A program made the position numbers and the translations under genes. Shown in pieces: positions 16,028 through 24,815 of a DNA stretch of 64,000 nt; positions within the stretch are counted from its first letter, which is position 1; every line of letters begins with the position of its first letter. A model generated the notes under the pieces. It was not told the origin of the DNA and made no database searches. It saw nothing but the letters and a program-made list of their open reading frames with translations. Source of the DNA: Allobosea psychrotolerans. Lineage in GTDB: Bacteria > Pseudomonadota > Alphaproteobacteria > Rhizobiales > Beijerinckiaceae. The stretch spans positions 1 through 64,000 of the forward strand of contig NZ_PQFZ01000007.1 in the NCBI RefSeq assembly GCF_002917105.1, written 5' to 3'.

Positions 16028-17248
16028 TCACCCGGCCTTCGGCATCTGGATAACGTTGTGCAGGGTCTGGTCCGCCGTCTTGAGGAAGCGGCCGATATTG
16101 CGGGCCGCCTGGCGGATGCGCTGTTCGTTCTCGACGATCGCGATGCGGACGAAATCGTCGCCATGCTCGCCGAAACCGATGCCCGGTGCGACCGCGACCT
16201 CGGCCTTCTCGATCAAGAGCTTCGAGAACTCCAGCGAGCCGAGATGGCGGAACTTCTCCGGAATCGGCACCCAGGCGAACATCGAGGCCTGCGGCACGGG
16301 CACCTCCCAGCCGGCCTTGCCGAAACTCTCGACCAGCGCGTCGCGGCGCTTGCGATAGATCTCGCGCATCTCGCGGATGCAATCGTCGGGACCGTTCAGG
16401 GCCGCCGCCGCCGCGACCTGGATCGGCGTGTAGGCGCCGTAGTCGAGATAGGACTTCACCCGCGCCAAAGCGGCGAGAAGCCGCTCATTGCCGACGGCGA
16501 AGCCCATGCGCCAGCCCGCCATCGAGAAGGTCTTGGACATCGAGGTGAACTCGACCGCCACATCGATCGCACCCGGAACCTGCAGCATCGAGGGCGGCGG
16601 ATTGCTGTCGTCGAAATAGACCTCGGCATAGGCGAGGTCGGAGAGCAGGATCAGCTCGTGCTTCTTCGCGAAGGCGACGAGATCACGGTAGAAGTCGAGC
16701 GAGGCAGTGAAGGCCGTCGGGTTCGCCGGATAGCAGGTGACGAGCGCGATCGGCTTCGGCACGGAATGGATGATCGCCCGCTCCAGCGCCGGGAAGAATG
16801 CCGGCGTCGGCTCGGCCGGAACCGAGCGGATGACACCGCCCGCCATCAGGAAGCCGAAGGCGTGGATCGGATAGCTCGGATTGGGCACCAGCACGACATC
16901 GCCCGGGCCGGTGATGGCCTGCGCCATATTGGCGAAGCCTTCCTTGGAGCCGAGCGTCGCCACGACCTGCGTCTCCGGATTCAGCTTCACGCCGAAGCGC
17001 CGCTCGTAATAATGCGCCTGGGCGCGGCGCAGGCCGCCGATGCCCTTGGAGGCCGAATAACGGTCGGTGCGCGGCTTGCCGGCGGTCTCGACCAGCTTCT
17101 CGATGACATGCCTTGGGGCCGGCAAGTCGGGATTGCCCATGCCGAGATCGACGATGTCGACGCCCTTGGCGCGTTCGGCTGCCTTGATCTTGTTGACCTG
17201 TTCGAAGACGTAGGGCGGCAAGCGCTTGATGCGGTGAAAATCGGCCAT
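16028..17248 (-). CDS. Class I/II aminotransferase, AlaC / LL-diaminopimelate-type
   Basis: This is a 406-residue pyridoxal-phosphate aminotransferase. The ATG at 17248 opens MADFHRIKRLPPYVFEQ, the conserved N-terminus of this subgroup, with AGGGA upstream. The cofactor lysine is K239 in TSMSKTFSMAGWR, NPTAF near residue 176 binds the phosphate region, and the aspartate is in LLSDLAYAEV. Homologues next to hom in Hyphomicrobiales are annotated as LL-diaminopimelate aminotransferase, aspartate aminotransferase or AlaC. The sequence alone does not decide which. Proximity to hom favours a role in aspartate-family metabolism. Confidence 0.85.
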   Translation of the reverse strand: MADFHRIKRLPPYVFEQVNKIKAAERAKGVDIVDLGMGNPDLPAPRHVIEKLVETAGKPRTDRYSASKGIGGLRRAQAHYYERRFGVKLNPETQVVATLGSKEGFANMAQAITGPGDVVLVPNPSYPIHAFGFLMAGGVIRSVPAEPTPAFFPALERAIIHSVPKPIALVTCYPANPTAFTASLDFYRDLVAFAKKHELILLSDLAYAEVYFDDSNPPPSMLQVPGAIDVAVEFTSMSKTFSMAGWRMGFAVGNERLLAALARVKSYLDYGAYTPIQVAAAAALNGPDDCIREMREIYRKRRDALVESFGKAGWEVPVPQASMFAWVPIPEKFRHLGSLEFSKLLIEKAEVAVAPGIGFGEHGDDFVRIAIVENEQRIRQAARNIGRFLKTADQTLHNVIQMPKAG

Positions 17249-17408
17249 ATCGAACAGATCCCTCGCCAGGACGGCGGACTTGTGATGCACGCAAGTCAGA
17301 TCCTTGCGCCAAGGGTGCTTAGCACCGCATCTTCGGTCTTGGCAGCCCTAAAAACGCAAGAATCGATCGAACGCTCCAAAAGAGCCGGTTTCCCCGGCCG
17401 ATACGGGT

Positions 17409-17870
17409 TCAGTTCGTCGGCTGCGCCGCAGCGGGCGCCGGCGCCGGCAAGGCCTTGCCGAGCGAGACGGCCTGGGCCCCTGCCGCATCATTGGCAATTC
17501 GCCTGGCCTCGAGCTGGCTCTCGATCTGCTTGAACTCGGCGCGCCGCTTGCAGGGGTCGGTCGGCTTCTGATCAGGCACCGGAGCCGCGAAACGGGCGGC
17601 CTGCCCCGTCGGCGTATAGGCCGGCGGCGGCGTCGGGCCGGCGCATAGGGGATTGACGGCGATCGTCTTGTTGATCGGGATATAGGCCGGATCGACAGGG
17701 CGGGTCTGCTGCACGAAGCTCTTGGCCTCCTGCGGGGTCGTGGCGATTCCGGCGACTTCGGCAACCGTCTTGACCGGTCCTTCGCCCGCGCAGCCTGCCA
17801 GCGACAGGGCAAGCATGGCCGGCCCCAGCAGCATGGTCATCGATTTCATCATGGGCGGATCGAAGAGCAT
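17409..17870 (-). CDS. Putative lipoprotein of unknown function
   Basis: The 153-residue product has an N-terminal hydrophobic signal ending in the lipobox LAGC (near residue 27), so it should be lipid-anchored. The mature part is rich in Pro, Ala and Gln, with two further Cys (PLCAGP and DPCKRR). It ends in a low-complexity PAPAPAAAQP tail. Internal Met codons at 17852 and 17849 are alternative starts that would still leave a signal peptide. No enzymatic motif is seen. It is divergent from phaC. Confidence 0.65.
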   Translation of the reverse strand: MLFDPPMMKSMTMLLGPAMLALSLAGCAGEGPVKTVAEVAGIATTPQEAKSFVQQTRPVDPAYIPINKTIAVNPLCAGPTPPPAYTPTGQAARFAAPVPDQKPTDPCKRRAEFKQIESQLEARRIANDAAGAQAVSLGKALPAPAPAAAQPTN

Positions 17871-17990
17871 GAGCGGTTCCGGCGCATTGTCGATTTTTGT
17901 TTGTCAATCATATCGGCTACGTCCTTAATGGGACCAAAATGGGGAGTGTTAAGCTGCCCCGCAGAATAAAGCGACGGGAGAAGAGGCGCC

Positions 17991-19826
17991 ATGAATCGGC
18001 CAAAGGACGACAAGCCGAGACTGGACGCCGGTTCACCCGATGCCGCGCCGGAGACCCTAGCGCCCGACTTCGATCAATTCACGCAGAATATGGGCCGCCT
18101 GGTCGAGGAATACGGCAAGGTCACCGCAGCCTATCTGAAGCCGATCGAGCGCGGCGAGGCCAAACCGGCTGCGACCGAAGAGGTCAGCGAGATGGTCAAG
18201 ACGCTCGGCCGGGTCGCCGAGCGCTGGGTCAGCGATCCCCGCAAGATCATCGAGGCGCAGGCCTCGATCACCGCCGATTTCCTCAGCCTGTGGAGCGCTA
18301 CGCTGAAGCGCGTCAGCGGCGAGGCGACCGAGCCCGTGGCCCAGCCCGACAAGCGCGACGCGCGCTTCAACGACCCCGACTGGTCGGCGCATCCGATGTT
18401 CGACTTCGTCAAGCAGGCCTATCTCATCGGCTCGCGCTGGGCCGAGGACATGGTCGAGCGCACCGAGGACATCGACCCGCATACGCGCGAGAAGGCGCGA
18501 TTCTACGTCAAGCAGATCGCCGGCGCGCTCTCGCCCTCGAACTTCGTCGCGACCAACCCCGAATTGCTGCGCGAGACGCTGCGGCAGAACGGCGAGAATC
18601 TCGTGCGCGGCATGAAGATGCTGGCCGAGGACATCGAGGCCGGCAAGGGCGAGCTCAAGATCCGCCAGTCGGACGCGCATGCCTTCGAGGTCGGCGTCAA
18701 CATCGCCACCACGCCGGGCAAGGTGATCTTCCGCAACGAGATCATGGAGCTGATCCAGTACGCGCCGGCAACCGAGCAGGTGTTGAAGCGCCCGCTCCTG
18801 ATCGTGCCGCCCTGGATCAACAAATTCTACATCCTCGACCTCAACGCCGAGAAGAGCTTCATCCGCTGGTGCGTATCGCAGGGTCTCACCGTCTTCTGCA
18901 TCTCCTGGGTCAACCCCGACGAGCGCCACGCCAACAAGGATTTCGAGAGCTATATGCGCGAGGGCATCTTTGCTGCGCTCGACGCCATCGAACAGGCAAC
19001 GGGCGAGAAGCGCGTCACCGCGATCGGCTATTGCGTCGGCGGCACGCTGCTCGGCGTCGCCCTGGCCTATATGGCGGCAACAAAAGACAAGCGCATCGAC
19101 AGCGCCACCTTCTTCACGACGCAGGTGGATTTCTCCAAGGCCGGCGAACTGTCCGTCTTCGTCGACGAGAACCAGATTCGCGCGGTCGAGGAGAAGATGG
19201 CCAAGAGCGGCTATCTCGACGGCTCGCGCATGGCCGGCGCCTTCAACATGCTGCGGCCCAACGACCTGATCTGGTCCTATGCGATCAACAACTACCTCAA
19301 GGGCAAGGCCCCGACCGCCTTCGACCTGCTCTACTGGAACGCCGATTCGACCCGGATGCCGGCCGCCAACCACTCCTTCTACCTGCGCAACTGCTATCTT
19401 GAGAACAAGCTCTCAAAGGGCGAGATGCGCATCGGGGGCGAGACGCTCGACCTGAAGAAGGTGACGATCCCGATCTATAATCTGGCCGCGCGTGAGGACC
19501 ATATCGCCCCGGCGCCGTCGGTCTTCCTCGGCTCGCAATGCTTCGGCGGCCCTGTCGATTACGTCGTGGCGGGCTCGGGCCATATCGCCGGCGTGGTCAA
19601 CCCGCCCACCAAGGTCAAATATCAGTACTGGACCGGCGGCAAGGCGGAAGGGCGCTACGAGGACTGGATCGCGGCGGCGACCGAGCATCCCGGCTCCTGG
19701 TGGCCGCATTGGTTCGCCTGGATCGAGGCGCAGGCGACAAAGCGCGTCCCGGCGCGCCAGCCCGGAGACGGCAAGCTGCCGGCGCTGGAGGATGCGCCGG
19801 GGAGCTATGTGAAGATGAAGGCCTAG
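17991..19826 (+). CDS. phaC: Class I poly(3-hydroxyalkanoate) synthase PhaC
   Basis: The enzyme polymerises (R)-3-hydroxyacyl-CoA, usually hydroxybutyryl-CoA, into storage granules. It has 611 residues with the N-terminal PhaC domain, then an alpha/beta-hydrolase fold whose lipase-like box is GYCVGG with catalytic Cys348. The aspartate lies in AREDHIAP and the histidine in GSGHIAGVVNPP, which completes the triad. AAGAGGCGCC-like purines precede the ATG (GAAGAGGCGCC). phaA, phaB, phaR and phasin genes are not in this window. The gene is monocistronic, ending against a convergent GyrI-like gene. Confidence 0.95.
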   Translation: MNRPKDDKPRLDAGSPDAAPETLAPDFDQFTQNMGRLVEEYGKVTAAYLKPIERGEAKPAATEEVSEMVKTLGRVAERWVSDPRKIIEAQASITADFLSLWSATLKRVSGEATEPVAQPDKRDARFNDPDWSAHPMFDFVKQAYLIGSRWAEDMVERTEDIDPHTREKARFYVKQIAGALSPSNFVATNPELLRETLRQNGENLVRGMKMLAEDIEAGKGELKIRQSDAHAFEVGVNIATTPGKVIFRNEIMELIQYAPATEQVLKRPLLIVPPWINKFYILDLNAEKSFIRWCVSQGLTVFCISWVNPDERHANKDFESYMREGIFAALDAIEQATGEKRVTAIGYCVGGTLLGVALAYMAATKDKRIDSATFFTTQVDFSKAGELSVFVDENQIRAVEEKMAKSGYLDGSRMAGAFNMLRPNDLIWSYAINNYLKGKAPTAFDLLYWNADSTRMPAANHSFYLRNCYLENKLSKGEMRIGGETLDLKKVTIPIYNLAAREDHIAPAPSVFLGSQCFGGPVDYVVAGSGHIAGVVNPPTKVKYQYWTGGKAEGRYEDWIAAATEHPGSWWPHWFAWIEAQATKRVPARQPGDGKLPALEDAPGSYVKMKA

Positions 19827-19871
19827 ACGGAAAACGGGGGCGAGTCGGACGGCTCTCGCCCCTGAACCGAC

Positions 19872-20489
19872 CTAGGTCATGAACTTCACCGGCTGACGCA
19901 GGATCGTTTTGAGCTTGGCCGGTTCGGTCCTGCGCGGATCGCTCAGATAGATCTCGTGATGTGGACCGTTGAAGGCCAATCCCTTGCTGGGCATCACCTC
20001 GCCATGGAGCCGGGCCAGGACCGGCCCCTCCTCATCATAGCTGCCCAGATGCAGGGTCTGGAGCGATAGCCCTTCGTCATAGGGTTCGAGGCGCAGGCTC
20101 CGTGGGGGCTCGCCGAGCTTCCCGCCTGTCTTGGCCAGCGCGCTCTCGAATATGTCACGGGTCACGAAATCGGGGACCATGATCATCATCGTCCAGCGCC
20201 ACCGGTCCTTTTCGCGCCGGATGAAGCTCTTGGGATCGTCGGCCCACCACAATCCTTCCAGCGGCGGCACCACATAGTCCCTGCCGAGACCCGCCTTCGC
20301 GGAGAACTTCATGGCGTAGCTGAGCCCGTAGAGCCATTCGATCGCCGAACGGTAAGCCGGAGCGCTGTTGGGATCGCCTTCGCCGTCCGCCTTCACGAAC
20401 CGCATCTGCGGCACTTCGACCGGAACGAACTCCCCGACTGGGGGGCTATAGAGCGGCCTCAGGCTCTTTCTGAAATCGATCTTCGCCAT
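19872..20489 (-). CDS. GyrI-like small-molecule-binding domain protein
   Basis: The 205-residue product begins MAKIDFRKSLRPLY and contains the segment PQMRFVKADGEGDPN, followed by YAMKF and LEGLWW. These are characteristic of the GyrI-like COG4832 group (SHV/SOUL-like ligand-binding fold). The final part, FNGPHHEIYLSDPRR, is also typical. Family members bind small hydrophobic molecules or are cyclopropanoid cyclopropyl hydrolases. No DNA-binding domain is attached here. The substrate is unknown. It converges on phaC, and a GC-rich inverted repeat (about 19837-19862) between them lacks a T-run. Confidence 0.75.
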   Translation of the reverse strand: MAKIDFRKSLRPLYSPPVGEFVPVEVPQMRFVKADGEGDPNSAPAYRSAIEWLYGLSYAMKFSAKAGLGRDYVVPPLEGLWWADDPKSFIRREKDRWRWTMMIMVPDFVTRDIFESALAKTGGKLGEPPRSLRLEPYDEGLSLQTLHLGSYDEEGPVLARLHGEVMPSKGLAFNGPHHEIYLSDPRRTEPAKLKTILRQPVKFMT

Positions 20490-20581
20490 CCTCGGCCCTT
20501 TCCCGCCGCGCCGCCCTTCTCGTTCGTGCCTTTCCAGCCGTCGCGAGCATTGCCCACCCCGCGCTCCCCCAAGCTAGCAAC

Positions 20582-20610
20582 AAAAAAGCCGGCCCGAAGG
20601 CCGGCTTTTC
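20582..20610 (-). terminator. Rho-independent terminator of the FadL-type gene
   Basis: The 7-bp stem GCCGGCC/GGCCGGC (20588-20594 with 20599-20605) has a tetraloop and is followed on the minus strand by a run of six T (20587-20582). It lies 20 bases past the stop of the outer-membrane protein gene. Confidence 0.88.
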
Positions 20611-20629
20611 CCTTGTGTGGAGGCTCCGC

Positions 20630-21949
20630 TCAGTTCTTGCGGACGACCGGGCGCAACGGGACCGTCTCGGCCGGGTTGTCCCAGCGATAGGTCAGGCCGA
20701 CCGAAGCGATGTGGATATAGGGTTTGGCCTCGGCGGTGTAGAACACGGCGGCCTGCTGAGGATGGCTGCCAGTGTAGTTCACGCTCGCCTTCTTCACATC
20801 GATATAGGTGTAGCCGAGATCGAGCTTCAGCTTGTCGGTAACCTGATAGCTCAAGCCGGCCGAGAGCCAGAGACGATCATTGTCGGCAATGAAGATCGTC
20901 CGGTTGCGGTCGTTCACGGCCGAGAGCTCGTAGCCGACACCGGCACGCAGCGTCAGCGCGCTGCTGTACTTGTATTCCGCGCCCAGCGAGAAATACCAGG
21001 CATCGTCATATTGGAAGTTCAGGCTCGTGACCGGCGCGCCATTCAGCTGGCTGACGATCGGAATGTTGCGGAAGCGGCTCCAATTCGTCCATTCCACGCC
21101 GGCATGGACCTGCCACTGATCATTGATCACCTGCGACACGCCCAACACCACCGAATCGGGCAGGTTGAGGTTGGCCTTGACCGGAATGACTGCTGCCGGG
21201 GTGCGGAACGTACCCTCAAGCGTCTGGCGCACCTCGGAGCGATAGGCCAGGCCGATCGAGGTTCCCTGGAACGGCGTCAAGGTGATACCGAAGCGATAGC
21301 CGAAGTCGATCGTATCGCCTTCGAGGATGACCGGTGCCGCCGTCGGGCCGACGCCCGAGGCCTGCTTCAGCGCGGCATTGAAATACTGGACCTGTAGCGC
21401 AGCGCCGACCGAGAGCCAGTCGTTCACCTGGTAGCCGACGGTCGGCGAGACGTTGATCGTCTGCACCTTGGCCGAGCGGCCATAGACCTGTCCGGCATTG
21501 ACCTGCTGGTCGGGCTTCGAGCGCAGGCCGTACGGCGCGCCGGTGGTCACGCCGAGCCAGAAGCGGTCGGTGAGCTGCCAGGCGCTATAGGAGGCGGGGA
21601 TGAAGGCGCCGTCGCCGCCGAGATTGCCGGTGCCGTTCTGGATCGGGCTCAGCGGGCCTAGCGGCGAGCCCAGGCGCGTGGCCGCGGTCGGCTGATAATC
21701 GGCATTCGCGTTGAGATAGGTGAAGTTCCAGTTGCTGTTGCGGCCTGGGAACATGGTGATCGTGGCCGGGTTCCAGGCCATCGCACCCATGCCGATGCCG
21801 CCCGAGGCGGCGCCGGCATAGGCCATGCCGAGCCCTTCGGCGCTCTGGCCGCTGCGGATGGCGAAGGAGCTGGCGGAGGCTGAGCCGGCCGCGAGAAGAG
21901 CAGCTGCCGAAACGGTTGCCGCGGCGATGAGGCGAACGGTGCTCTTCAT
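20630..21949 (-). CDS. Outer membrane transport protein, OmpP1/FadL/TodX family
   Basis: The product has 439 residues from the ATG at 21949 (MKSTVRLIAAATV), which gives a clean Sec signal peptide cut after SASA. The mature N-terminus SSFAIRSGQSAEGLGMAYAG and the NPATITMFPG motif define the FadL family of 14-stranded beta-barrels that pass hydrophobic molecules such as long-chain fatty acids. The C-terminus alternates hydrophobic residues as a barrel strand should. A strong terminator follows. Fatty-acid import would fit the nearby PHB synthase and CoA-thioester genes, but the substrate is inference. Confidence 0.9.
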   Translation of the reverse strand: MKSTVRLIAAATVSAAALLAAGSASASSFAIRSGQSAEGLGMAYAGAASGGIGMGAMAWNPATITMFPGRNSNWNFTYLNANADYQPTAATRLGSPLGPLSPIQNGTGNLGGDGAFIPASYSAWQLTDRFWLGVTTGAPYGLRSKPDQQVNAGQVYGRSAKVQTINVSPTVGYQVNDWLSVGAALQVQYFNAALKQASGVGPTAAPVILEGDTIDFGYRFGITLTPFQGTSIGLAYRSEVRQTLEGTFRTPAAVIPVKANLNLPDSVVLGVSQVINDQWQVHAGVEWTNWSRFRNIPIVSQLNGAPVTSLNFQYDDAWYFSLGAEYKYSSALTLRAGVGYELSAVNDRNRTIFIADNDRLWLSAGLSYQVTDKLKLDLGYTYIDVKKASVNYTGSHPQQAAVFYTAEAKPYIHIASVGLTYRWDNPAETVPLRPVVRKN

Positions 21950-22380
21950 CCTAATCCATCCCTTTGATTGCATTTTTCGAGGTCGAAGTGCCTCGCTGAC
22001 GCCACCATGACGTGAGGCCGGTTTGGCCGCAATCCCGCCGCAAGCGCCCTAAAAACGCCGCAACTTCGCTTGTTTCCGAAGCGGCATGCCGGAAAACCGC
22101 CAAAAACATGCCGATTTCCAGCGTCGCCGCAAAGCCCTGCGGCCAAAACGATCGTTTACATACGAACTATCGCCGATTTCGACACAACCGGCTAAAAGCC
22201 GTGCAAGGTCGCTCGATTGCCAGGCATGTTGCTTTCGCGGGATACGTTGCATCGGCGCAACAATCTCAGGGCTATCCAGACGCAGCCGCGTCATGCGCGC
22301 GAACTCACTTGTCATTGTGCGCCCCATCCGCTCAGGTGCGCGCCACCCGAATTAGATCGATTGAAACAGGGGGAAACACC
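21950..22380. other. Divergent promoter region between fadL-type gene and FAH-family gene
   Basis: This 431-base region separates two divergently transcribed genes and must hold both promoters. I saw no tRNA, small gene with a credible start, or known repeat family. The Shine-Dalgarno-like AGGGGGAA (about 22368-22375) belongs to the FAH-family gene. Confidence 0.5.
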
Positions 22381-23232
22381 ATGAAACTGCTGCGATACGG
22401 CCCTTTTGGCGAGGAGAAGCCGGGTCTTCTCGACGCGAAGGGCGGCTTGCGCGACCTCTCCGGCGTCATTCCGGATCTGGCCGGCAAGACGCTCGGCTCG
22501 GCCTCGCTCGCCAAGCTCAAGGCGCTCGACCCCGAATCGCTGCCGCTCGTCCAGGGCTCGCCGCGGATCGGCGCCTGCGTCGGCGACGTGCATAATTTCA
22601 TCGCCGTCGGCCTCAACTTCGCCGATCACGCCGCCGAGACCGGCGCCGCGATCCCCAAGGAGCCGATCCTGTTCAACAAGGCGCCGAACTGCATCGTCGG
22701 CCCCTATGACGACGTGATGATCCCGAAGGCCTCGGTGAAGACCGACTGGGAGGTCGAGCTCGCCATCGTGATCGGCGACGGCGGCTCCTATATCGACGAG
22801 AAAGACGCCATGGCCGCGATCGCCGGCTTCTGCGTCTGCAACGACGTCTCGGAGCGCGAGTTCCAGGCCGAGCGCGGCGGGCAATGGGCCAAAGGCAAGG
22901 GCTGCCCGACCTTCGGGCCGCTCGGCCCCTGGCTGGTGACCCCCGACGAGATCGCCGACGTGCAGAATCTCGGCATGTGGCTCGAGGTCGATGGCGAGCG
23001 CGTCCAGAACGGCTCGACCAAGACGATGATCTTCGGCGCCGCCTATCTGGTGCATTACATCAGCCAGTTCATGCGGCTGGATGCCGGCGACGTCATCACC
23101 ACCGGTACGCCCCCCGGCGTCGGCCTCGGTTTCAAGCCGCCGCGCTTCCTGAAGGGCGGCGAGGTCGTCACGCTCGGCATCGAGGGGCTGGGGACGCAGA
23201 AGCAGAACTTCGTGCCGTACAAGGCTGCCTGA
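22381..23232 (+). CDS. Fumarylacetoacetate hydrolase (FAH) family protein
   Basis: The 283-residue product starts at the ATG at 22381, directly after AGGGGGAAACACC. The longer upstream frame is not coding. It has an N-terminal small domain and then the FAH catalytic domain. VGLNFADHAAE near residue 77 and WEVELAIVIG near residue 122 carry the Asp/Glu metal ligands, and ITTGTPPGVGLG near residue 239 is the C-terminal signature. Family members hydrolyse C-C bonds or isomerise/decarboxylate acylpyruvates from aromatic breakdown. Relatives are variously annotated as hydroxyheptadienedioate isomerase or ureidoglycolate lyase, so the substrate is open. Confidence 0.85.
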   Translation: MKLLRYGPFGEEKPGLLDAKGGLRDLSGVIPDLAGKTLGSASLAKLKALDPESLPLVQGSPRIGACVGDVHNFIAVGLNFADHAAETGAAIPKEPILFNKAPNCIVGPYDDVMIPKASVKTDWEVELAIVIGDGGSYIDEKDAMAAIAGFCVCNDVSEREFQAERGGQWAKGKGCPTFGPLGPWLVTPDEIADVQNLGMWLEVDGERVQNGSTKTMIFGAAYLVHYISQFMRLDAGDVITTGTPPGVGLGFKPPRFLKGGEVVTLGIEGLGTQKQNFVPYKAA

Positions 23233-23238
23233 GGGCTT

Positions 23239-23281
23239 AAAAAAAGCGCCACCATGACCGCTTGACCCGGTCATGGTGGCG
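23239..23281 (-). terminator. Strong hairpin with T-run on the minus strand
   Basis: A 13-bp perfect stem CGCCACCATGACC / GGTCATGGTGGCG (23247-23259 with 23269-23281) has an A-run before it on the plus strand (23239-23245), so it ends in seven T on the minus strand. It fits a terminator for the LuxR-family gene about 310 bases away, and its stem may also stop the FAH transcript that ends 14 bases earlier. Confidence 0.65.
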
Positions 23282-23455
23282 AAGATCCAACCGGCCAACA
23301 GCCCTCATCTGCCATGAGCGCGTGCCGGAGGCGGTCCGCCGGAGTGACGACGCCCCGAACAGCAGCCAACCGGCCGCATGTGTTTCTGAAGATTTCACGC
23401 CGGCGCGATCCGCGCACCCCCCAAATGGGGGCATTCCGAGAGCTGTTTCTCCTCA

Positions 23456-23543
23456 AACTCGATCGTTCAACGGCTCCAGCTCGTTGTTTTGAGCGTCGTT
23501 CTCACGCGAAGCGGTCTCTGCTTCGCTCGCAAACGCTCTGGCA
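23456..23543. repeat. Dispersed repeat, GATCGTTCAAC / ACGCGAAGCGGT family, degenerate copy
   Basis: This is a partial copy of the repeat at 12164-12328. It retains CGATCGTTCAACGGCTCCAG, then TTCTCACGCGAAGCGGT, then CTTCGCTCGCAAACGCTCT. It lies in the 361-base gap (23233-23593) between the FAH gene and the LuxR gene. Apart from the terminator, no other feature is visible in that gap. Confidence 0.75.
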
Positions 23544-23593
23544 TGTGACCGCAGAACCAGGCGCAGAGGGATTGATCCTGCCGCCTCAGGCTA

Positions 23594-24706
23594 TCAGCCG
23601 AGCTTGGCCGCGCCCTGAAGCATGCCGACGAGGTCCGACTGGCGGTGAACTCCCGTCTTGGCGAGGACGCGCTTGAGCGTCGTGCGGGCGGTTCCCTCCG
23701 TCACGCCCAGTCGCTGCGCCGCCTGTCGGGGCGCGTGCCCGGCGGCGATCATCGCTGCCAGCTTCGCTTCCGCCGGCGTCAAGTCGAACAGGCCCTCGAT
23801 GAGATCGGCGCCCAGAATGCGATGGGGCAGCACCGGCGTCGCGACCAGGATCGCGCTGGCCAGCGTGAACACGTCGCGCGCCCGGCCTGTCACCGGCGAG
23901 AGATGCACGACGATGGGCGGGTGCCCCTGCCCTGCCGGGATCGCGATCGAACGCACCGCCGCATCATGAGCCTGATGAGCGAGCGCCGCCATGGCGGTCT
24001 CCAGCATGCGGTCGGCGGCAGCGTCGACGATCCCGAGCCGCGCCGGCCGGTCGCGGAAGACCGCTGGCATCAGCGCGCTCAGCAGGCTGTTGCAGCTGAG
24101 AATGCGACCGCCCGGTCCGAGCACGGCGCCTGGCAAACCCATCATTTCGAGGGCCTGGGCGGCAGCCCTCGCCCGCTCCAGCCCGAGACGCCGCGCCAGC
24201 AGGCCGGCGCGGGCGAAATGCGGCCGCAGGCGGTTGAGCGAGGCGACCGCCTCGGGTTCCACAGTGCCTTCCTCGAAGCCGCGCTCGCAATGGACGACGA
24301 TGACATCGCCGGAGGGGCAAGCAATGGCAGTTGCCGTAGCCGAGCCATAGCCGGAAGGAATCAGCATCTCCTGATAGAGTGGCTCGGTGGCGATCTCGTC
24401 GGGTGTGAACACATCCGCATCGGTGATGAAGCCGGCATGCCGACAGGCGAGAAGCCGCAAACTGCGCTGGTTCACCGGCACGGGCAGGCGCAGCATGATG
24501 TCGTTATAGGTCGTCTCGAAGGCCGCGCTCGACGCCGTCAGGCGCGCCTCCCCGTCCAGTATCGTGCCGAACAGCGCCTCGCGGCAGCCGGCAACCTCGG
24601 CCGTCGCCCGCAACACCTCCGGCCATCCCTCGGAGACGATGGCCGCCTCGTAGATGCGGTCGATCAGTTGGTTTTCCGGGGGCGCGGCCGTCGGCAAGAA
24701 CCTCAT
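23594..24706 (-). CDS. LuxR-family transcriptional regulator with long N-terminal sensory region
   Basis: The 370-residue product carries a C-terminal LuxR/FixJ-type helix-turn-helix (about residues 308-365). It begins FDLTPAEAKLAAMIAAG and contains APRQAAQRLGVTEGTARTTLKRVL. The N-terminal 300 residues resemble a PAS- or GAF-like sensor with a central GAVLGPGGRILSCN block, but I cannot name the ligand. No receiver-domain aspartate pattern is seen, so it is probably ligand-responsive rather than phosphorylated. It is not obviously operonic with either neighbour. Confidence 0.85.
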   Translation of the reverse strand: MRFLPTAAPPENQLIDRIYEAAIVSEGWPEVLRATAEVAGCREALFGTILDGEARLTASSAAFETTYNDIMLRLPVPVNQRSLRLLACRHAGFITDADVFTPDEIATEPLYQEMLIPSGYGSATATAIACPSGDVIVVHCERGFEEGTVEPEAVASLNRLRPHFARAGLLARRLGLERARAAAQALEMMGLPGAVLGPGGRILSCNSLLSALMPAVFRDRPARLGIVDAAADRMLETAMAALAHQAHDAAVRSIAIPAGQGHPPIVVHLSPVTGRARDVFTLASAILVATPVLPHRILGADLIEGLFDLTPAEAKLAAMIAAGHAPRQAAQRLGVTEGTARTTLKRVLAKTGVHRQSDLVGMLQGAAKLG

Positions 24707-24815
24707 CCTTTCGCCGCGCCTTTGCGGCGCGCATCTATCACTATGATACGATGCGCGCCTGAAACGGACTTGCGCTGGAACAAGCGCCTCTTCACGTTTC
24801 CGTGAAGGCCTGAGG

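Noticed and set aside
19827..19871. Terminator between phaC and the GyrI-like gene
   Set aside because: GGGGCGAG/CTCGCCCC can form a stem but there is no T-run on either strand.
22381..23232. FAH-family gene as ureidoglycolate lyase linked to allE
   Set aside because: The two genes are 38 kb apart, and the FAH superfamily is too broad for substrate assignment from sequence reading.
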